Assembly (NCBI GenBank): GCA_012729655.1
Contig: JAAYCS010000028.1
Span: 1-50,384, forward strand
Reading direction: 5' to 3'
Source: Desulfovibrionales bacterium
Lineage (GTDB): Bacteria; Desulfobacterota; Desulfovibrionia; Desulfovibrionales; Desulfomicrobiaceae
DNA: 50,384 nucleotides
A program made the translations under genes and the position numbers. The notes under the pieces were generated by a model. The model did not search any database and had not been told where the DNA came from. It was given only the letters and a program-made list of their open reading frames with translations. Position 1 is the first letter of the stretch, and the number at the start of each line of letters is the position of its first letter. This document shows positions 1-7,840 of this stretch, piece by piece.

Positions 1-1
1 C

Positions 2-97
2 AAGGTCGTCTCGCGGGTGGAACCCAACAAGTACAAGATCAACTTCCCCGGCTTCGGCCTGAAACTCATCATCGAGGATTTCGTCGAGCTGGAATGA
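2..97 (+). CDS. C-terminal end of an unidentified protein (partial)
   Basis: Only the last 31 codons are present; the start lies outside the window. The frame is open from base 2 to a TGA at 95-97, and the tail ends FGLKLIIEDFVELE. This short basic and hydrophobic tail resembles the small Tudor-like C-terminal module of UvrD/PcrA helicases, but that is a weak impression from 31 residues. It faces the SulP gene across a shared hairpin terminator. The full gene would have to be read upstream to name it. Confidence 0.5.
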   Translation, partial: KVVSRVEPNKYKINFPGFGLKLIIEDFVELE

Positions 98-126
98 AAA
101 AGGGGCCCCGGCCATGCCGGCGCCCC
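97..126 (-). terminator. Intrinsic terminator, probably bidirectional
   Basis: A 25-base hairpin (102-126) has arms GGGGC-C-CCGGC and GCCGG-C-GCCCC with one mismatch and a 3-base loop. Read on the minus strand it is followed by five T (97-101), so it best fits the end of the SulP gene. It can also stop transcription of the convergent partial gene. Confidence 0.75.
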
Positions 127-157
127 ATTCTCATGCGGTGAAAATGCCCTCTCCCGG

Positions 158-2278
158 TCAGCAGACCATGGCCTTGACGTGGGCGAAAAGGGCGTCGTCC
201 TCGACCTGCGTCCCCAGTCTGTGCAGAATGGCTTTCAGAGCCTGGCATTCCGTGGCGAAGATGTTCTCGTCACCGATGCGTTTGTACAGGCTGGTGGCGC
301 GCATGACGTCCAGGACCTGTTTCTTGAGGCCCGAAAAGACGGGCTCCACGCCAGCCTCCCTGAGCTGGCCGACCAGGCTCTGCAGCATCTCTTCCCCGGA
401 AGAATCCAGGAAATTGATGGCGTCTCCGATCACCAGCAGGAATTTGGTTTCCTTGTGGTCGGCCACGGCCTTGAGTACCGCGTCCTCGAAGTGCGCCACG
501 TTGGCAAAATAGAGGGACCCGTCGAAGCGCATGACGGTGACCAGGTCCGAGGTGGCCAGTGTGGGATGGACGTGCACGTCGCGCAGGGTGCCGTCGGCGT
601 AGCGGCCGAGGATGGCCACGCGCGGGGCCATGGTCCGGTAGAGGTAGAGGCCGATGGACAGGGCCGCACCGACCATGATGCCGCGGTCCAGGTGCGGGGC
701 GGCCAGCAGGGTGACGACAAAAGTCACGGCAGCCACGATCCCGTCCCCGCGGTTGGCCTTCCAGCTGTGCATGAAGGCGTGGGGGGTGAGAAGGCCCGTC
801 ACGGCCAGGACGATGATGACAGCCAGCACGGCCTTGGGCAGATGGTAGAGCCAGGGCGTGAAGAAGAGCAGGGTGATGCCCACGAAGAGGCCGTTGAAAA
901 CCATGGCCAGGCCGGTTTTGGCCCCGGCCTGCAGATTGATGGCCGACCCGGTGAAGGATCCGCAGGCCGGGTAGGACTGGAACAGGGAGCCCCCGATGTT
1001 GGCCAGCCCCTGGCCGATGAGTTCCTGGTTGGGATCGACGTGCTGCCTGGCCTTGCTGGCCATGGCCTTGGCCATGGAAATGGACTCCATGAAGGCCACC
1101 AGGGCAATGATCAGGGCCGCGGACATGAGCTGCAGGGCGGCATCGAGGTTCATGGCCGGCAGGCGCAATGAAGGCAGTCCCCCCGGGACGACGCCCACCA
1201 CTTCGCCTCCGCCCGTGAGCTTCATGACCCCGTCTTCGATGCCCTTGATGTGCCAGGCCCGGTTGTCCGTCTTCATGTCGACCGGGACGGCCCCCAGCTG
1301 GTAGAGCCTTCCCGCCTCCTCGCCTTCTGGGCGCACGAAGCGCAATTGCCGCACCCCGCGCAGGAGCTCGTTGTGCCGTTTCTCCAGGGAGCGCATGTCC
1401 AGGCGGGCCAGCTCGACCCGGTGCCGCAGCCCGGCGGCCACCCAGGCCTGGTCGTGCTTCTCGGCCTGCCTCTGCAGCGACGAAAGGGCGGAGATGTCGG
1501 CCGCGACCAACTCCATCCTCTGCAGGCTCTCCTGGTACTGGGCGACCAGTTCGCGGGCCTGGGGCGTTTCGATGTCCGACAGCTCCGCCGTGCCTCGCTG
1601 GTCGTAGCCGACGAGACCGCTGACCAGGGTGGCGATGACCACGGCGACGAGGACGCTGGCCTTGGACAGGGCAGGGATCTTTTTGATGCCGATCAGGAGC
1701 GTCAGGCCCAGCACGCTCATGCCCAGGGTCGGCAGATGCGTATGCGGGAGGAGCCAGAGCATATCCCAGACGTCTTTCAGAAAAAAATCGCTGCGGCCTT
1801 TGGGGATGCCCAGGAGCTGATCCAGTTGGGACAGGCCGATGATGATGGCGGCAGCGTTCATGAAACCGAGGATGACCGGGTGGGAAACGAAATTGACGAT
1901 GGTCCCCAGCTTGAGCACGCCCAGCAGGAGCTGGATGAGCCCGACCAGGAAGGTCAGCAGCAAGGCCAGGCCGATGTACTCCGGGGTGTTGGACACGGCC
2001 AGGGGGCTGACGGCTGCCGCGGTCATGAGGGAAACGATGGCCACGGGTCCCGTGGCGAGCTGTCTGGAAGATCCCCACAGGGCCCCGACGATGGCAGGTA
2101 CGAAGGCCGTGTACAGGCCGAAGTAGAGTGGCAGACCCGACAGCTGGGCATAGGCCATGGCCTTGGGCACGAGGACCAGGGCGCCGGTGACGCCGGCCAT
2201 CAGGTCGGCCCGCAGCGTCAGCGCACTGAGCGGAAACCAAGCGAGAAAAGGAAAGAATCGCAGAAGCCTGACCGACAT
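158..2278 (-). CDS. SulP-family anion permease with STAS domain and coiled-coil insertion
   Basis: A 706-residue inner membrane transporter of the SulP/SLC26 family, expected to move sulfate or another small anion such as bicarbonate. The N-terminal signature region (LVPKAMAYAQLSGLP) and the following hydrophobic helices fit the family, and a cytoplasmic STAS domain fills about the last 130 residues (VTVMRFDGSLYFANV, LVIGDAINFLDSSG). I chose the ATG at 2278 because AAGGA lies 8 bases upstream; an in-frame ATG 20 codons earlier lacks such a site. Unusually, residues about 232-363, between two membrane helices, form a charged, largely helical insertion (ARELVAQYQESLQRMEL and beyond) that most SulP proteins lack. 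It follows the universal stress gene in the same direction with a 152-base gap. The exact substrate cannot be read from sequence. Confidence 0.93.
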   Translation of the reverse strand: MSVRLLRFFPFLAWFPLSALTLRADLMAGVTGALVLVPKAMAYAQLSGLPLYFGLYTAFVPAIVGALWGSSRQLATGPVAIVSLMTAAAVSPLAVSNTPEYIGLALLLTFLVGLIQLLLGVLKLGTIVNFVSHPVILGFMNAAAIIIGLSQLDQLLGIPKGRSDFFLKDVWDMLWLLPHTHLPTLGMSVLGLTLLIGIKKIPALSKASVLVAVVIATLVSGLVGYDQRGTAELSDIETPQARELVAQYQESLQRMELVAADISALSSLQRQAEKHDQAWVAAGLRHRVELARLDMRSLEKRHNELLRGVRQLRFVRPEGEEAGRLYQLGAVPVDMKTDNRAWHIKGIEDGVMKLTGGGEVVGVVPGGLPSLRLPAMNLDAALQLMSAALIIALVAFMESISMAKAMASKARQHVDPNQELIGQGLANIGGSLFQSYPACGSFTGSAINLQAGAKTGLAMVFNGLFVGITLLFFTPWLYHLPKAVLAVIIVLAVTGLLTPHAFMHSWKANRGDGIVAAVTFVVTLLAAPHLDRGIMVGAALSIGLYLYRTMAPRVAILGRYADGTLRDVHVHPTLATSDLVTVMRFDGSLYFANVAHFEDAVLKAVADHKETKFLLVIGDAINFLDSSGEEMLQSLVGQLREAGVEPVFSGLKKQVLDVMRATSLYKRIGDENIFATECQALKAILHRLGTQVEDDALFAHVKAMVC

Positions 2279-2351
2279 GAGACTGTTCCTTGCCAGATGA
2301 TTCGAAGAAGAGGCCAGGCCCCTGAAACGCACCTGCAAACCTCTTCTGAAA

Positions 2352-2381
2352 ACTATCCTGTTGAAAACGGAGCCTGTTCAA
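2352..2381 (-). promoter_or_regulatory. Possible sigma-70 promoter for the SulP gene
   Basis: On the minus strand TTGAAC (2376-2381) and GATAGT (2352-2357) are separated by 18 bases, a plausible -35/-10 pair in the 152-base gap before the SulP start. The match is only partial and read-through from the stress gene is equally possible. Confidence 0.3.
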
Positions 2382-2430
2382 AATTCGTTCCGGCGAGCAA
2401 CGCAGTCCAGAGCGGATTTTGGAAGGGCTC

Positions 2431-3282
2431 CTAGGCGGTGACCACCAGCACCGCGCAATGCGCCCAGCCGCAGACCTCCTTGGTCACCCGGCCCGTGAAC
2501 ATCCTCGGCAGGGGGCTGCTGTTCACCCCCCCGATCATGATCATGTCCACACCCCGCTCCTCGGCGGCGCGCACGATGATATTCGAGGGGTGGCCGACGG
2601 CGGCCACGGCCTCGAAGTGGAGGTGGGGCCATTTCTGCCGGCCCTGGCTGCAGATGTCCCCGACCATCCGCCGGGCCGCGTCGAGCCCGCTTTGCCGTTT
2701 GGCCACAGCCACGAAGGTCAGCCGCTCCAGCGTCACGCAGCACATTCCCAGGCTCATGGCCTCCTCGACGGCCAATCGGCTGCTGGGGGAGTCGTCGACA
2801 GCCACGAGCACGTGGCTCCCGGTGATGAGGGCCTCGCTGGGGACCACCAGAACCATGGGGAAGCCCAGCCCGATGACCTTGGCCGTCATGCTGCCGACCA
2901 TCAGGTAGAGACGGCCGGCCCGGCCATGGCGGCCCATGAGAATGACATCGGCCCCCCGCAAGCGGGCCTGCTCGATGATGGCGTGTTCGGGGACAGAGGA
3001 ACCCACCACCACGGTATCGCACTCCACCCCGCTGTCCCTGGCCATTTTCCGGATCTGCTCAAGATACGGAGTGATCTCCTGCTGCTTGCGGATGACAAAG
3101 GAATTGGCTGATTTGAGGGATTCGGACTCGATTTTGACCACATGCAGAACAACCACGCGGGCGGAGCAGGACTGGCCGAAGAAAATGGCTTCCTGCAAAG
3201 CTCCGTCGCTGAAGCGGGACCCGTCCGTGGACAGGAGCAGGGTCTTGGCCTCTCCCAGGAGGCTGGTGGAAAATCTGTCCAT
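2431..3282 (-). CDS. Universal stress protein, tandem UspA domains
   Basis: A 283-residue soluble protein with two UspA folds. Domain 1 (about residues 12-145) carries the ATP-binding loop pattern G-x2-G-x9-G-S/T in GRHGRAGRLYLMVGSMT. Domain 2 begins near HVLVAVDDSPSSRLAVEEA, and its equivalent loop is degenerate (GGVNSSPLPRMFTGRVT). USP proteins bind ATP or dimerise under starvation or envelope stress; the specific role is unknown. A GTG start 15 codons upstream is possible but has no ribosome site, whereas the ATG at 3282 follows GGAA. It may be co-transcribed with the downstream SulP gene; USP-transporter pairing is common and suggests modulation of the permease, which is inference. Confidence 0.9.
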   Translation of the reverse strand: MDRFSTSLLGEAKTLLLSTDGSRFSDGALQEAIFFGQSCSARVVVLHVVKIESESLKSANSFVIRKQQEITPYLEQIRKMARDSGVECDTVVVGSSVPEHAIIEQARLRGADVILMGRHGRAGRLYLMVGSMTAKVIGLGFPMVLVVPSEALITGSHVLVAVDDSPSSRLAVEEAMSLGMCCVTLERLTFVAVAKRQSGLDAARRMVGDICSQGRQKWPHLHFEAVAAVGHPSNIIVRAAEERGVDMIMIGGVNSSPLPRMFTGRVTKEVCGWAHCAVLVVTA

Positions 3283-3502
3283 GTGCGTTCCGGCGTTGAG
3301 GGTTGTGATGTTGGGCAACGCTAGCACCGGCTGGATGTCAATTCAAGGGTTGCACCGGAATGCACAAGGGGCCTGAACACCGTCCTGGACCGGAAGACCG
3401 CACTCCACGGCCGCGGCGGCATGGTCTGGGTTTGACGAAGAAAATCGCGGGGGATACGTGTAAAGTTCAGATTCGGGCAGAACAGCGAACCAAGGACCCC
3501 TC

Positions 3503-4477
3503 ATGACCCCGCACATTATCGGCACCGTCCGTTCCCACCTCCTGACCCGGGAGGAATGCCCCAAATACGGGGAGGCAGGGTTGCCTCCGGTGTGGGTCGA
3601 GCTGCGACCCGAATTCGAACCCGCCGCCACGGATCTGCAGGTCGGGGATGCGATCCTGGTCCTGACCTGGATGCATCAGGCCGACCAGAGCGTCCTGCGC
3701 TGTCATCCCAAGGGCAACCGCGACCTGCCCCTGCGCGGCATCTTCTCGACCCGCTCCCCGGATCGGCCTACGCCCATCGGGCTGCACTCGGTACGCATCA
3801 CCGGCCGCGAGGGTCTGCGCCTGCAGGTCCACCCCCTGGAGGTCATCGACGGTACGCCCGTCATCGACATCAAGCCGGACAATGCCTGTGGGCCAGGGCA
3901 GAGCGATTTTCCGGCCCTGGTCAATCCGGACATGGGACAGGCCATCCTGCAGGCCGGGCGGGACGGCTGGATGCGCGGCCTGTTCGCAGGGTTCAACGGC
4001 AACATCAGCATGCGCCAGGGAAGCCGCGTGGTCATCACGGCCGCGGGCAGCGCCAAGGGGCATCTCGGAACCCGGGACCTGGCCGTGGCCGACCTGGACA
4101 GCGGAAAGACGCTGTCCTCGGCCCGCCCCTCTTCGGAGTTGGCAGTGCATCTTGAAGTGTACCGGAACCAGCCCAAGGCCCAGGCGGTTGTGCATACCCA
4201 TCCCCCAAGGCTCATCGGGCTGTCCCTGCGCGGGGACGGTCCGTTGCTGAACCTGCCGCTTTTCGAGGGTCATGTTTTCGCCGCCAAGTTGACCCGCATC
4301 CCGGCGTTCGCCCCCGGCACGTCCGAGCTGGGGAGGGCAGTGGGCCTGGCCAGCCGGGAATTCGGGGCCGTGTTCATGGACAACCACGGCTTGGTCTGCT
4401 GGGGCGAAACCATGACCCAGGCCCTGGGCCTGTCCGAGGAATTGGAGAGTCTGGCCGTTATCGCCTGGCAGCGCTGA
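3503..4477 (+). CDS. TrmO-like tRNA methyltransferase fused to class II aldolase
   Basis: One 324-residue frame contains two unrelated domains. Residues 1-138 match TrmO/TsaA (YaeB), the SAM-dependent enzyme that methylates N6 of t6A37 in tRNA: IGTVRS at 6-11, TRSPDRPTPIGLHSVRI at 83-99 and DGTPVIDIKP at 116-125. Residues about 145-324 match the class II aldolase/adducin fold: GNIS at 166-169, catalytic-type glutamate E212 in SSEL, zinc ligands H231 and H233 in HTHPPR, and H295 in DNHG. Both halves keep their signature residues, so both may be active. The frame is continuous with no sign of a frameshift between domains. The aldolase substrate (a sugar phosphate, or methylthioribulose phosphate as in MtnB) is unknown. 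The linker is only about six residues. Confidence 0.9.
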   Translation: MTPHIIGTVRSHLLTREECPKYGEAGLPPVWVELRPEFEPAATDLQVGDAILVLTWMHQADQSVLRCHPKGNRDLPLRGIFSTRSPDRPTPIGLHSVRITGREGLRLQVHPLEVIDGTPVIDIKPDNACGPGQSDFPALVNPDMGQAILQAGRDGWMRGLFAGFNGNISMRQGSRVVITAAGSAKGHLGTRDLAVADLDSGKTLSSARPSSELAVHLEVYRNQPKAQAVVHTHPPRLIGLSLRGDGPLLNLPLFEGHVFAAKLTRIPAFAPGTSELGRAVGLASREFGAVFMDNHGLVCWGETMTQALGLSEELESLAVIAWQR

Positions 4478-4649
4478 CCATTCGTCCGTTTTTTTGACCT
4501 TGCCAAGCCCCTGTTCATCGCGTATGTGCCCTGGGCATTTCCCAAAGGGCTTTACCCCTCTGCGACCCGTCTTTTACGCGCTTTCGCCCCCAGATCCGGT
4601 TTTTTCCGAAATGCATCTCCCGTCTTGGACAGTCGGCCTCATGGTGAGG

Positions 4650-4669
4650 GCCCGGTTCCAGAGCCGGGC
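4650..4669 (+). other. Hairpin in the leader of the DEAD-box helicase gene
   Basis: GCCCGG (4650-4655) and CCGGGC (4664-4669) pair around an 8-base loop, 40 bases before the helicase start. The whole 231-base gap 4478-4708 contains no gene. Long structured leaders are typical of cold-shock helicase mRNAs, so this may be part of such a leader; there is no T run, so it is not a terminator. Confidence 0.35.
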
Positions 4670-4708
4670 AATTCTGACTGCGAGGCCCACGGCTCGCGAG
4701 GAAGCATC

Positions 4709-6316
4709 ATGACCAGTTTTTCCGATTTGGGTCTGTCCGACCTGACCATCCAGGCTCTGTCCCGCAAGGGGTTCGAAGAGCCCACCCCCATTCAGATCAA
4801 GACCATTCCGGCCGTATTGGCCGGGGTCAATGACATCGTGGCCCAGGCTCAGACCGGGACGGGCAAGACAGCCGCCTTCGGTTTGCCGCTGCTGGAACTT
4901 CTGGATGAAGGCCTGCGCAGCGTGCAGGCCCTTGTCCTGACCCCGACCCGCGAGTTGGCCATCCAGGTGGCCGAGGAAGTCAATTCCCTGCGCGGCGGGC
5001 GGGCCGTGCACATCGCCCCCATCTATGGGGGGCAGTCCATGGAGATCCAGCTCCGCAACCTCAAAAGGGGTGTGTCCGTGGTCGTGGGCACTCCGGGCCG
5101 GGTGCTCGACCATTTGCGCCGGGGCAGCCTGGATCTTTCAGGCATTCGCTTTTTGATCCTGGACGAGGCAGACGAAATGCTGAACATGGGGTTTCTCGAC
5201 GACGTGCGCGAGATCATGGAGCAGACCAATGCCGACAAGCGGACCATGCTCTTCTCCGCCACCATGCCGCCCGAGATCCTGCGCATCGCCAAAAAGTACA
5301 TGGGCGAGTACCAGGTCATCCGGGCCGTGTCCGAGCAGCTCACGGCCGACCAGACCGACCAGATCTATTTTGAGGTTTCCGCCAGCGACAAGTTCGAGGC
5401 CCTTTGCCGGATCATCGACATGGAAGAGGACTTCTACGGGCTGGTCTTCGCCCGGACCAAGATCGACGCCGATGCGGTGGCCCAGCGTCTGATGGAACGG
5501 GGCTATGACGCCGACGCCCTGCACGGGGACATTTCCCAAAGCCTGCGCGAAAAAATTCTCGGCAAGTTCAAGAAGCGGCTGGTGACCATCCTGGTGGCCA
5601 CGGACGTGGCCGCCAGGGGCATCGACGTGCATGACCTGACCCACGTCATCAACTTTGACCTGCCCCATGATCCGGAATCCTATGTGCACCGCGTGGGTCG
5701 CACGGGGAGGGCGGGGAAGGAGGGCATCGCCATCACCTTCATCACGCCGTCGGAATACAGGCGCCTGCAGTTCATCAGCAAGCAGGCCAAGACCGACATC
5801 CGCAAGGCGCGTCTGCCCAAGGTCAGCGATGTCATCAAGATGAAGAAGGATCGCATCAGGACGGAACTCAGGGCCATCGTGGCCACCGAGCCTGAGCTGG
5901 AATTTCTGGGTATGGCCCAGGAGCTGCTGGAGCAGAGCAAGCCGCGCGAAACCCTGGCCGCGCTGTTGCAGTACATGTTCCAGGAGGAGCTGGACGAGTC
6001 CAACTACAAGGAGATCGAAGACGCCTTCGTGGTGGACAAGAAGGGCAAGACCAGGCTCTTCGTGGCCCAGGGACGCAAGGATGGTCTGACCCCCAAACGC
6101 CTGCTGACCTTCCTGGACGAGAACTGTCATATTCCGTCCCGCAAGGTCTGGGACATCCAGATCATGGAGACGTTCGCCTTTGTCTCGCTGCCGTTCCAGG
6201 AGGCGGAGAAGGTGCTTTCCATGTTCAACCGCAGAGGCAAGGACGGCGGCCTCGTCTTCACCAAGGCCAAGGGAAGACCCACCGCCCCTCCGGTCAGAAA
6301 AGAGCAGCACACCTGA
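4709..6316 (+). CDS. deaD: DEAD-box ATP-dependent RNA helicase, DeaD/CsdA type
   Basis: A 535-residue RNA helicase with all core motifs in order: Q motif (FEEPTPIQ, 22-29), Walker A AQTGTGKT (46-53), PTRELA (79-84), DEAD (152-155), SAT (183-185), then the second RecA lobe with ATDVAARGIDV and HRVGRTGRAG. After about residue 380 comes a basic linker and a DbpA/CsdA-type RNA-binding domain in the last 75 residues, including IPSRKVWDIQIMETFAFVSLP. DeaD proteins unwind structured RNA in ribosome assembly and in cold adaptation. The start is the ATG at 4709 preceded by GAGGAA; the frame is open for a further 60 codons upstream, but these do not resemble the family. The unusually long leader supports cold-type post-transcriptional control (inference). 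Confidence 0.95.
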   Translation: MTSFSDLGLSDLTIQALSRKGFEEPTPIQIKTIPAVLAGVNDIVAQAQTGTGKTAAFGLPLLELLDEGLRSVQALVLTPTRELAIQVAEEVNSLRGGRAVHIAPIYGGQSMEIQLRNLKRGVSVVVGTPGRVLDHLRRGSLDLSGIRFLILDEADEMLNMGFLDDVREIMEQTNADKRTMLFSATMPPEILRIAKKYMGEYQVIRAVSEQLTADQTDQIYFEVSASDKFEALCRIIDMEEDFYGLVFARTKIDADAVAQRLMERGYDADALHGDISQSLREKILGKFKKRLVTILVATDVAARGIDVHDLTHVINFDLPHDPESYVHRVGRTGRAGKEGIAITFITPSEYRRLQFISKQAKTDIRKARLPKVSDVIKMKKDRIRTELRAIVATEPELEFLGMAQELLEQSKPRETLAALLQYMFQEELDESNYKEIEDAFVVDKKGKTRLFVAQGRKDGLTPKRLLTFLDENCHIPSRKVWDIQIMETFAFVSLPFQEAEKVLSMFNRRGKDGGLVFTKAKGRPTAPPVRKEQHT

Positions 6317-6347
6317 GCGGGCCGGGCATTTTTCTGGGCGATCCATG

Positions 6348-6380
6348 AAAAACGCCGCATCCCGGATCCGGGATGCGGCG
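6348..6380 (-). terminator. Intrinsic terminator between helicase and rubrerythrin
   Basis: A perfect 28-base palindrome (6353-6380, centre GGATCC) is followed on the minus strand by five T (6348-6352). It terminates rubrerythrin and, being symmetrical, probably also slows the convergent helicase transcript. Confidence 0.85.
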
Positions 6381-6412
6381 ACAGAACCCAATGCCCGAGG
6401 AAAGGCCTGTAT

Positions 6413-6907
6413 CTAGGCCACCTTGTTGTACGCCTTGGGCGCAGCTCCGCAGATGGGGCATTTGTCCGCGGGCTGACCCTCGTGAATATGGCCGCACACG
6501 CTGCAGACATAGTAGTCCACAGCCGGGAGGTCCCCCAGCATCTTGGCCGCCTTGGCGTACAGGGTGGCGTGGCACTCCTCGGCCTTGTTGGCAAAGACGA
6601 AATAGCGCTCGGCGGCTTTTTCGCCTTCGGCCTGGGCGTCGGCGATCATTTCCGGATACATGGATTTGAATTCGTAGGTTTCCCCGGCCACGGCCTCTTT
6701 CAGGTTCTCGGCCGTGGTACCGATCCCCTTCATGAGCCGCAAATGGGCATGGGCATGGATGGTTTCCGCCTCTGCCGCGGCGCGGAACAGTTTGGCAACC
6801 TGGGACAGCCCGTCCTCTTCAGCCTTCCTGGCAAAGGCGAGATATTTGCGGTTGGCCTGGGATTCTCCGGCAAAGGCAGTCTTCAGATTGTCGGTTGTCT
6901 TACTCAT
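6413..6907 (-). CDS. rbr: Rubrerythrin
   Basis: A 164-residue non-heme iron protein that reduces hydrogen peroxide in anaerobes, working in the cytoplasm with a rubredoxin or NADH-linked donor. Residues 1-130 form a ferritin-like four-helix bundle with the expected glutamate/histidine ligands (ESQANRKY, EAETIHAHAH, ETYEFKSMYPEM, EECHATLY). The C-terminal rubredoxin-like domain binds one iron through CSVCG and CPICG. The ATG at 6907 sits 7 bases after AAGGAG; a TTG immediately upstream is in frame but too close. It is monocistronic with its own terminator and a symmetrical AT-rich operator upstream. Confidence 0.96.
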   Translation of the reverse strand: MSKTTDNLKTAFAGESQANRKYLAFARKAEEDGLSQVAKLFRAAAEAETIHAHAHLRLMKGIGTTAENLKEAVAGETYEFKSMYPEMIADAQAEGEKAAERYFVFANKAEECHATLYAKAAKMLGDLPAVDYYVCSVCGHIHEGQPADKCPICGAAPKAYNKVA

Positions 6908-6927
6908 CAATGTTCTCCTTTTATTAT

Positions 6928-6954
6928 TTATTAGGAATTATTCTTAACTAATAA
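6928..6954 (-). promoter_or_regulatory. Candidate PerR/Fur-family operator upstream of rubrerythrin
   Basis: TTATTAG (6928-6934) and CTAATAA (6948-6954) are exact inverted repeats around a 13-base spacer that itself contains GAAT-T-ATTC. The element lies 21-47 bases upstream of the rubrerythrin ATG in a distinctly AT-rich stretch. PerR control of rubrerythrin is known in Desulfovibrio; assigning this site to PerR is inference. Confidence 0.6.
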
Positions 6955-7143
6955 AAGAATTTTTCAGACCTTGCAAGAGAAAACCCTGGCTTTTCCCCGT
7001 CCCCATCGCCTCCGATCACAGCACCACAAAAATCATTCCCGGAAAAATGGAATTCCCATTTTTCCAACTCCACGCACCAGCACATCGGGCCATCCCCTGC
7101 AGGCAGGCCTGCAAATTCCAGCAGAAAAAGTGGATAAATTGTC

Positions 7144-7171
7144 TTGACGACAAAGTGAACGATCGTTAACT
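7144..7171 (+). promoter_or_regulatory. Promoter and TetR-type operator of the efflux operon
   Basis: A near-perfect 18-base dyad AGTGAACGATCGTTAACT (7154-7171, 16 of 18 symmetrical) ends 8 bases before the TetR gene. TTGACG (7144-7149) and TTAACT (7166-7171) could serve as -35 and -10 with a 16-base spacer, so a bound repressor would cover the promoter. If so, transcription would begin at about 7178-7180, at or next to the ATG, which fits the absence of any ribosome-binding site there. Confidence 0.65.
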
Positions 7172-7179
7172 AGCGCGCC

Positions 7180-7776
7180 ATGGCAAAACGTATGACAACG
7201 ACAATTCGGCGTGAACAGATTGCCGAGGCAGCTCTCGCACTGGTGGCGGAGCAGGGCGTCGGCGCTCTCACCGCGCGGAACGTGGCCAGGTCCGTTGGCC
7301 TGACACCCCCGGCTCTGTACAGGCATTTTTCCGGGGGGAAGGCCGATATCCTGGCCAGTGTCCTGGATCTGCTGGATGACGTCAAAACCAAGGCCATAGG
7401 CATGGCCATCAAGGAACCGGGTTCGGCGTTGACCAAATTGCGGCGCTGCTATGATCTGCATGTCAGCGTCATCCAGCGATATCGGGCATTGCCCAACCTG
7501 CTCCTTTCCGACTCGTTGTGGATTGAGGAGCCACACCTGCGGGAGAGATTGCAGTCCGACCACATGCTGCACCAGGCGCAGGTTTCCGCAATCATCCGGC
7601 AAGGGCAGGAGGACGGGGAAATCCGTCGTGACATCGACGCTGACCAGATTTTCATCCAATTTCTGGGTCAGTTCCTGACCATTGCCATCCTCTTCAGCCG
7701 GAGGGGAGACATGATAGACCCCAAGACCCAGGCCGAGGCCAACTGGAAAATGTTCCTCCGGGCCGTTTCTCCCTGA
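7180..7776 (+). CDS. TetR-family repressor of the RND efflux operon
   Basis: A 198-residue transcription factor. Residues about 10-55 form the TetR DNA-binding domain (IAEAALALVAEQGVGALTAR, then VGLTPPALYRHFSGGKADIL), followed by an all-helical ligand domain of normal size. It is the first gene of an efflux operon and presumably binds the dyad at 7154-7171, releasing it when a pump substrate binds. The start at 7180 has no Shine-Dalgarno; the next in-frame ATG (codon 5) has none either, so a leaderless message is likely. The gap to the fusion-protein gene is 64 bases and contains the short palindrome TGTGCGCACA (7799-7808). Confidence 0.92.
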   Translation: MAKRMTTTIRREQIAEAALALVAEQGVGALTARNVARSVGLTPPALYRHFSGGKADILASVLDLLDDVKTKAIGMAIKEPGSALTKLRRCYDLHVSVIQRYRALPNLLLSDSLWIEEPHLRERLQSDHMLHQAQVSAIIRQGQEDGEIRRDIDADQIFIQFLGQFLTIAILFSRRGDMIDPKTQAEANWKMFLRAVSP

Positions 7777-7840
7777 TTTTTTTGACCAGAAGTGAAGTTG
7801 TGCGCACATCGTTCGCAGCAATCAGCGCAGGAAGGAAAGA

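Noticed and set aside
270-2381. 703-codon frame overlapping the SulP gene on the same strand
   Set aside because: Arg/Pro/Gly-rich out-of-frame reading of the SulP gene with no domain.
4621-4700. tRNA-like element in the helicase leader
   Set aside because: GGTTCCAG in a GC-rich stem recalls a T arm, but no acceptor, D or anticodon arms can be drawn.
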